A program made the position numbers and the translations under genes. Positions 42,910 through 45,685 of a stretch of 45,685 bases of DNA are shown piece by piece (the first letter of the stretch is position 1; every line of letters begins with the position of its first letter). The DNA lies in assembly GCA_945862355.1 (NCBI GenBank), contig CAMAYR010000004.1, positions 1 to 45,685 of the forward strand, written 5' to 3'. Origin of the DNA: Devosia equisanguinis (GTDB taxonomy: Bacteria; Pseudomonadota; Alphaproteobacteria; Rhizobiales; Hyphomicrobiaceae). Under the pieces are notes generated by a model. The model had not been told where the DNA came from. It made no database searches and worked only from the letters and a program-made list of their open reading frames with translations.

Positions 42910-43578
42910 ATGGCACACGACCCGCACGATCATGACCACGACCACGACCATCATCATGGGCATGGCCATGCGCACGCTCCGCCGCAGCCCGATGACAAGG
43001 TGCACAGCTACTATCAGGTGCTGGGCATCGCCATCAAAGAGCTGCTGATCGACAAGGGCGTCGTCAGCGCCGACGAGGTGCGCGAAGCGATCGAGTATCG
43101 CGACAGCATCACGCCGGCGAATGGCTCGCGTGTCGTCGCGCGGGCATGGACAGATCCGGAGTTCAGAAATCGCCTGCTCGCGGATGGCAACGCCGCACTG
43201 AAAGAGATGGGCTTCGAGATGACGACGACACATCTCGTGGCCGTCGAGAACAAGCCGGGCCTGCACAACGTGATCGTATGCACCCTGTGCTCGTGCTATC
43301 CGCGCGACCTGCTGGGCCTGCCGCCGTCCTGGTACAAGAGCCGCGAGTATCGCGCGCGCGCCGTCCGCGAGCCACGCGCCGTTCTGGCCGAGTTCGGAAC
43401 GATCCTGCCCAACGACGCGGAGATCCGCGTGCACGATTCGACGGCGGACATGCGCTATCTCGTGCTGCCGATGCGGCCGACCGGCACCGAGGGCATGAGC
43501 GCCGCCGAGCTCGAGAAGCTCATTACGCGCGACAGCATGGTCGGCGTGACGGTGGCCAAGAACCCGCCACGGCATTGA
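42910..43578 (+). CDS. Cobalt-type nitrile hydratase/thiocyanate hydrolase metal subunit
   Basis: 222 residues. The claw-setting motif is VCTLCSCYPR (C124, C127, C129). Thr between the first Cys and Leu marks the cobalt type, where iron enzymes have Ser; two of the Cys are normally oxidised after translation. Other blocks are YYQVLGIAIKELLIDKG, ARAWTDPEFRNRLLADG, LPPSWYKSREYRARAVREPRAVL and YLVLPMRPTG. Residues 3-22 hold eleven His alternating with Asp and Gly, a likely metal-binding tail. It would hydrate a nitrile to an amide or hydrolyse thiocyanate. No separate activator gene is present. It follows the beta halves by 47 bases. Confidence 0.92.
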   Translation: MAHDPHDHDHDHDHHHGHGHAHAPPQPDDKVHSYYQVLGIAIKELLIDKGVVSADEVREAIEYRDSITPANGSRVVARAWTDPEFRNRLLADGNAALKEMGFEMTTTHLVAVENKPGLHNVIVCTLCSCYPRDLLGLPPSWYKSREYRARAVREPRAVLAEFGTILPNDAEIRVHDSTADMRYLVLPMRPTGTEGMSAAELEKLITRDSMVGVTVAKNPPRH

Positions 43579-43596
43579 TCGGCGGCGCGGTCGCCA

Positions 43597-43767
43597 TCAG
43601 CCGCCGGGGCGCTGCGTGAGGTACATCCAGGCCAGCCATAGCGCGCCCGCAATGGCGGCGAAAAGCAGGCTGACCAGCGCCTTGACGCCCCAATGGACGT
43701 AGTGCTGCCGCTCCTGCCGGCGGTCCTGCTCCCGCCGTCGCGCAACGGCTCGGTCGGCCTTGGCCAT
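43597..43767 (-). CDS. Small single-pass membrane protein (56 aa)
   Basis: 56 residues from ATG 43767 to TGA at 43597. A strongly basic and polar N-terminus (MAKADRAVARRREQDRR) is followed by one membrane helix at about residues 29-50 (KALVSLLFAAIAGALWLAWMYL) and a short periplasmic TQRPGG tail. The start is preceded by GGAGAG on the minus strand. GC-rich third positions and the clean charge/hydrophobic layout support coding. Family unknown. It ends 18 bases from the convergent metal-subunit gene. Confidence 0.6.
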   Translation of the reverse strand: MAKADRAVARRREQDRRQERQHYVHWGVKALVSLLFAAIAGALWLAWMYLTQRPGG

Positions 43768-44532
43768 GCGTCTCTCCCGATTCGCTGAGCAGGCTGTGCA
43801 ATCACGGCCACGATGATAGTGCGCGTCGGGGAGGCCGCGTTGATGCCGGGCAAAGGGCGCGATGAACGGCCGTCGTCAAGGCCGGGCCATCCACGGCACG
43901 GTGCAAGGGCGTGAGGCGCGGCGGTGCGCGAGACTTGGGCGAGGGCTCTGGCTGTCGGCGGAGGATCGGGCGCGAGGCGCCCGGCGAGGCTGGCCTCGCG
44001 CTCCACCGGAGGGACACCCTCCGGACCACCCGCCTTTTTACGACTTGGACGAGGATGGTAGGTGGGTGCGGATGCAGTGCGGAGGGGACTGGCGATGACC
44101 GGTGACACGCGGCTGCTCTGGCCTGCGTTCGGTCCGATGACAGAGCCCCCCCAAGACCGACCGTCGGCGCCGCTTCTGCCTTGGGCCATGAACGACCTAA
44201 TGGCTCCGCGGGCTGGAGCGCAGCGACTTCGTGCGATGGCCCCAAGTGGAAGTAGCCTCACGGCTGTTCGCATCAACGAAGTAGAAGAGCATGTTGATTG
44301 CGTTCGAGCAAAGCCGAAGCTCGACGACGAGCGCCGAGAGACTCGTTAGTGGCCGTAGCAGTGGATGTTCGTAAGCGGGCGGGTCGTGCGCGCGCGATGT
44401 TCTATTCCAACGCATGCTATGTACTGCTAATTTACCATGCTATCAAATTATACTCGTTTGCACTTTATCCCCGCTCGGTCTTCGCGGGCGCATGTTTCTC
44501 GCCAGTCGCAATCCGCGGGAAGGAACGAAGAC
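43768..44532. other. Gene-free stretch with scattered short open frames
   Basis: About 765 bases. Short plus-strand frames (for example 43862-44098 and 44062-44349) are open but have poor starts and no recognisable products. The part around 44010-44110 resembles a decayed or repeat-derived intergenic element. From about 44395 to 44475 the sequence becomes clearly AT-richer than anything around it, a likely promoter area for the small ORF and luxR-type gene. Confidence 0.4.
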
Positions 44533-44685
44533 ATGAGGCAGAACGAACTCTACGGCGATCTCTCGCAAGACGTGACCGGCGCGCTGCGCTTGCTCGTGAT
44601 TATTCGGGATATCGCCGTCCACCTCAACGACGACGTCGCTCGGGGGATGACGTCCGAACTCATCGAAACCTACTGTGAACGCTAG
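44533..44685 (+). CDS. Small hypothetical protein upstream of the LuxR regulator (50 aa)
   Basis: 50 residues from ATG 44533 with AAGGAACGAAGAC upstream. The sequence MRQNELYGDLSQDVTGALRL then LVIIRDIAVHLNDDV looks like one helical hairpin with an acidic end (SELIETYCER). No membrane segment or signal peptide. It ends 77 bases before the regulator start on the same strand, so cotranscription is likely. I do not recognise the family; it could be a small regulator of the LuxR protein. Confidence 0.55.
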   Translation: MRQNELYGDLSQDVTGALRLLVIIRDIAVHLNDDVARGMTSELIETYCER

Positions 44686-44761
44686 AGACTTCGGCCGGAA
44701 GAGTGGGTCGACGACTGGGCATCGATATTACCGTGCCAGCGGCATTGAAGGGGGGGCTACG

Positions 44762-45505
44762 ATGAGCACTTTCGACGACGATCTGGGACTGAAGGCTCTC
44801 GAGTTCTTCCACACAGTGCGCGAGCTGGACAGCATGGAAAAGATCGTGGCAGCCGTCGTTGCCGAACTGAAAGGACTGGGTTTCGACTACATCACCTGGG
44901 CGGCCTTGCCGGGGCCAGCACAGAACCCACTGAAAGGCGTCCTGATCAACACCAGACCGGACGAGTACGTTCGTCGCTACGTCGAACGGGATTATGCGAA
45001 AATCGATCCCGTCATCACCGAGCTGAAGCATTCGATGCGACCGTTCTCCTGGGGGGACGTGGGGGAACATCGGAAGCCGACGAAAACGCTGAGCCGGATA
45101 ATGGATGAAGGCCGAGAGTTCGGCATGACCGACGGCCTGACGATTCCGCTCGTGTCGCATGATGGGGCGATCTCGGTGTTCTGTCCATGCGGTGACCGGC
45201 CGGATTTGCATCCCAGGGTTCGTTCGGCAGCCGAGTTGATCGCGATGGCGGCGAACCAGGCGATGCGTCGACTCGCGTTGGATCTCGAGCGGCGCGCTCC
45301 TCCGGAAGCCGTCTTAACGGGACGGGAGCGGGAAGTATTATCCTGGGTGGCTGCGGGCGAGACCGATACGGAGATCGGCGACCGCCTTCGTCTGTCGTCG
45401 ACGACGGTGACAAAGCATGTGGCGAACGCCATGCGCAAACTCAACGTGGGTAAACGCACGATGGCCGTGATCGAGGCGATCCGTCTTAAGGAAATTAAAG
45501 TTTAG
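44762..45505 (+). CDS. LuxR-family quorum-sensing transcription regulator
   Basis: 247 residues from ATG 44762, preceded by GAAGGGGGG. Residues about 15-165 fit the autoinducer-binding domain (GFDYITWAAL, TRPDEYVRRYVERDYAKIDPV, RPFSWGDV, GMTDGLTIPLVSHDGAISVF); the W-x(n)-Y-x-x-x-Y-D-P spacing is as in TraR/LasR. Residues about 182-245 are the GerE helix-turn-helix: LTGREREVLSWVAAGETDTEIGDRL, SSTTVTKHVANAMRKLNV, RTMAVIEAIRL. It binds an acyl-homoserine lactone-type signal and then DNA. A possible synthase gene begins 113 bases downstream. Confidence 0.92.
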   Translation: MSTFDDDLGLKALEFFHTVRELDSMEKIVAAVVAELKGLGFDYITWAALPGPAQNPLKGVLINTRPDEYVRRYVERDYAKIDPVITELKHSMRPFSWGDVGEHRKPTKTLSRIMDEGREFGMTDGLTIPLVSHDGAISVFCPCGDRPDLHPRVRSAAELIAMAANQAMRRLALDLERRAPPEAVLTGREREVLSWVAAGETDTEIGDRLRLSSTTVTKHVANAMRKLNVGKRTMAVIEAIRLKEIKV

Positions 45506-45534
45506 GCCGGTCGACCGCTCGATAGAGTGCACAA

Positions 45535-45554
45535 CTACTCGGTTCTGAGAATAG
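45535..45554. promoter_or_regulatory. Candidate lux box upstream of the last gene
   Basis: A 20-base imperfect dyad, CTACTC at 45535-45540 and GAATAG at 45549-45554 with eight bases between. The length and the CT...AG ends are those of lux-type boxes. It lies about 63 bases before the start codon at 45618 and 30 bases past the luxR-type stop. The inner bases do not follow the best-known consensus, so this is only a candidate. Confidence 0.4.
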
Positions 45555-45617
45555 GCGACCGTCGCGTTTCTCGGCACTTTGAACCGGCGAGCAACGTCGT
45601 GTTCCGAGGAGCCAGAA

Positions 45618-45685
45618 ATGACGATCTACACGCTATCCGGTCAGGAACGGGCAACGCGCAAGGCGTTGTTCGAACGGTTGTTCAC
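45618..45685 (+). CDS. Start of a possible autoinducer synthase-like gene (3' truncated)
   Basis: ATG 45618 has GAGGAG seven bases upstream and opens a frame to the window end, giving MTIYTLSGQERATRKALFER then LF. Only 22 residues are visible. The place, directly behind a LuxR gene and a lux-box-like dyad, and the pattern short strand, polar turn, then ALFERLF fit the start of LuxI-type synthases of alphaproteobacteria. The fragment itself is too short to prove the family. Confidence 0.4.
   Translation, partial: MTIYTLSGQERATRKALFERLF

Noticed and set aside
42920-42975. A nucleotide repeat of CAC/CAT-GAC units as a microsatellite element
   Set aside because: It is simply the coding sequence of the His/Asp tail of the metal subunit.

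Overview
The window looks like chromosomal DNA of a GC-rich alphaproteobacterium, most likely a member of the Hyphomicrobiales. The supporting signs are strong G/C third-position bias, a DUF2093 protein, a Kdo-transferase/LpxK lipid A block, an alphaproteobacterial-style DnaA domain I, and several CO-dehydrogenase/xanthine-dehydrogenase-type molybdoenzyme subunits. There is no rRNA, tRNA, CRISPR array, insertion sequence or phage block. Both ends cut through genes: a cupin at the left edge and a short reading frame after a luxR-type gene at the right edge.

Layout. 1-5.0 kb: cupin tail, thiolase, YdcF-type membrane protein, CHASE2 membrane sensor without an output domain, and an exported protein with a peptidoglycan-binding-like region. 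5.7-10.4 kb: a 1353-residue Pls/PosA-type single-module peptide synthetase (adenylation, carrier, then membrane and beta-helix units) followed by a Sfp-type phosphopantetheinyl transferase, a natural two-gene biosynthetic unit. 10.4-17.2 kb: amidohydrolase, DEAD-box RNA helicase with a very long Arg/Gly/Asp-rich tail, nucleoside deaminase, a glycine-zipper membrane protein with a glutathionylspermidine synthase-like ATP-grasp enzyme, and DUF2093. 17.5-22.8 kb: two divergent UbiD-family decarboxylases, a PurN-like formyltransferase, an AhpD/CMD-fold protein and a GNAT acetyltransferase.

22.8-27.1 kb: a minus-strand lipid-metabolism group (SCP-x type thiolase, DUF35 zinc-ribbon/OB-fold partner, quinone oxidoreductase). 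It is interrupted by a plus-strand gene whose product joins a PcfJ-like domain to a DnaA N-terminal domain. 27.3-37.1 kb: an incomplete coxM-coxS pair without a large subunit, a second quinone oxidoreductase, a metallo-beta-lactamase-fold hydrolase, XdhC, an M20 amidohydrolase of the allantoate/N-carbamoyl-amino-acid type, and a complete coxS-coxL-coxM set with the form II motif AYRGAGR. 37.2-40.4 kb: lpxK overlapping a fused DUF374-WaaA gene. 40.9-43.8 kb: a protein phosphatase-like gene, then a three-gene cobalt-type nitrile hydratase/thiocyanate hydrolase set whose beta subunit is split in two, and a 56-residue membrane protein. 44.5-45.7 kb: a 50-residue ORF, a LuxR-type quorum regulator, a candidate lux-box dyad and the start of a probable autoinducer-synthase-like gene.

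The most unusual items are the PcfJ-DnaA domain fusion sitting between operon partners, the Pls/PosA synthetase with its own transferase, the split-beta nitrile hydratase with a histidine-rich tail, the paired UbiD enzymes with Asn at a usual metal-ligand His position, and the DUF374-WaaA fusion. All family assignments come from reading motifs by eye; no database search was run.
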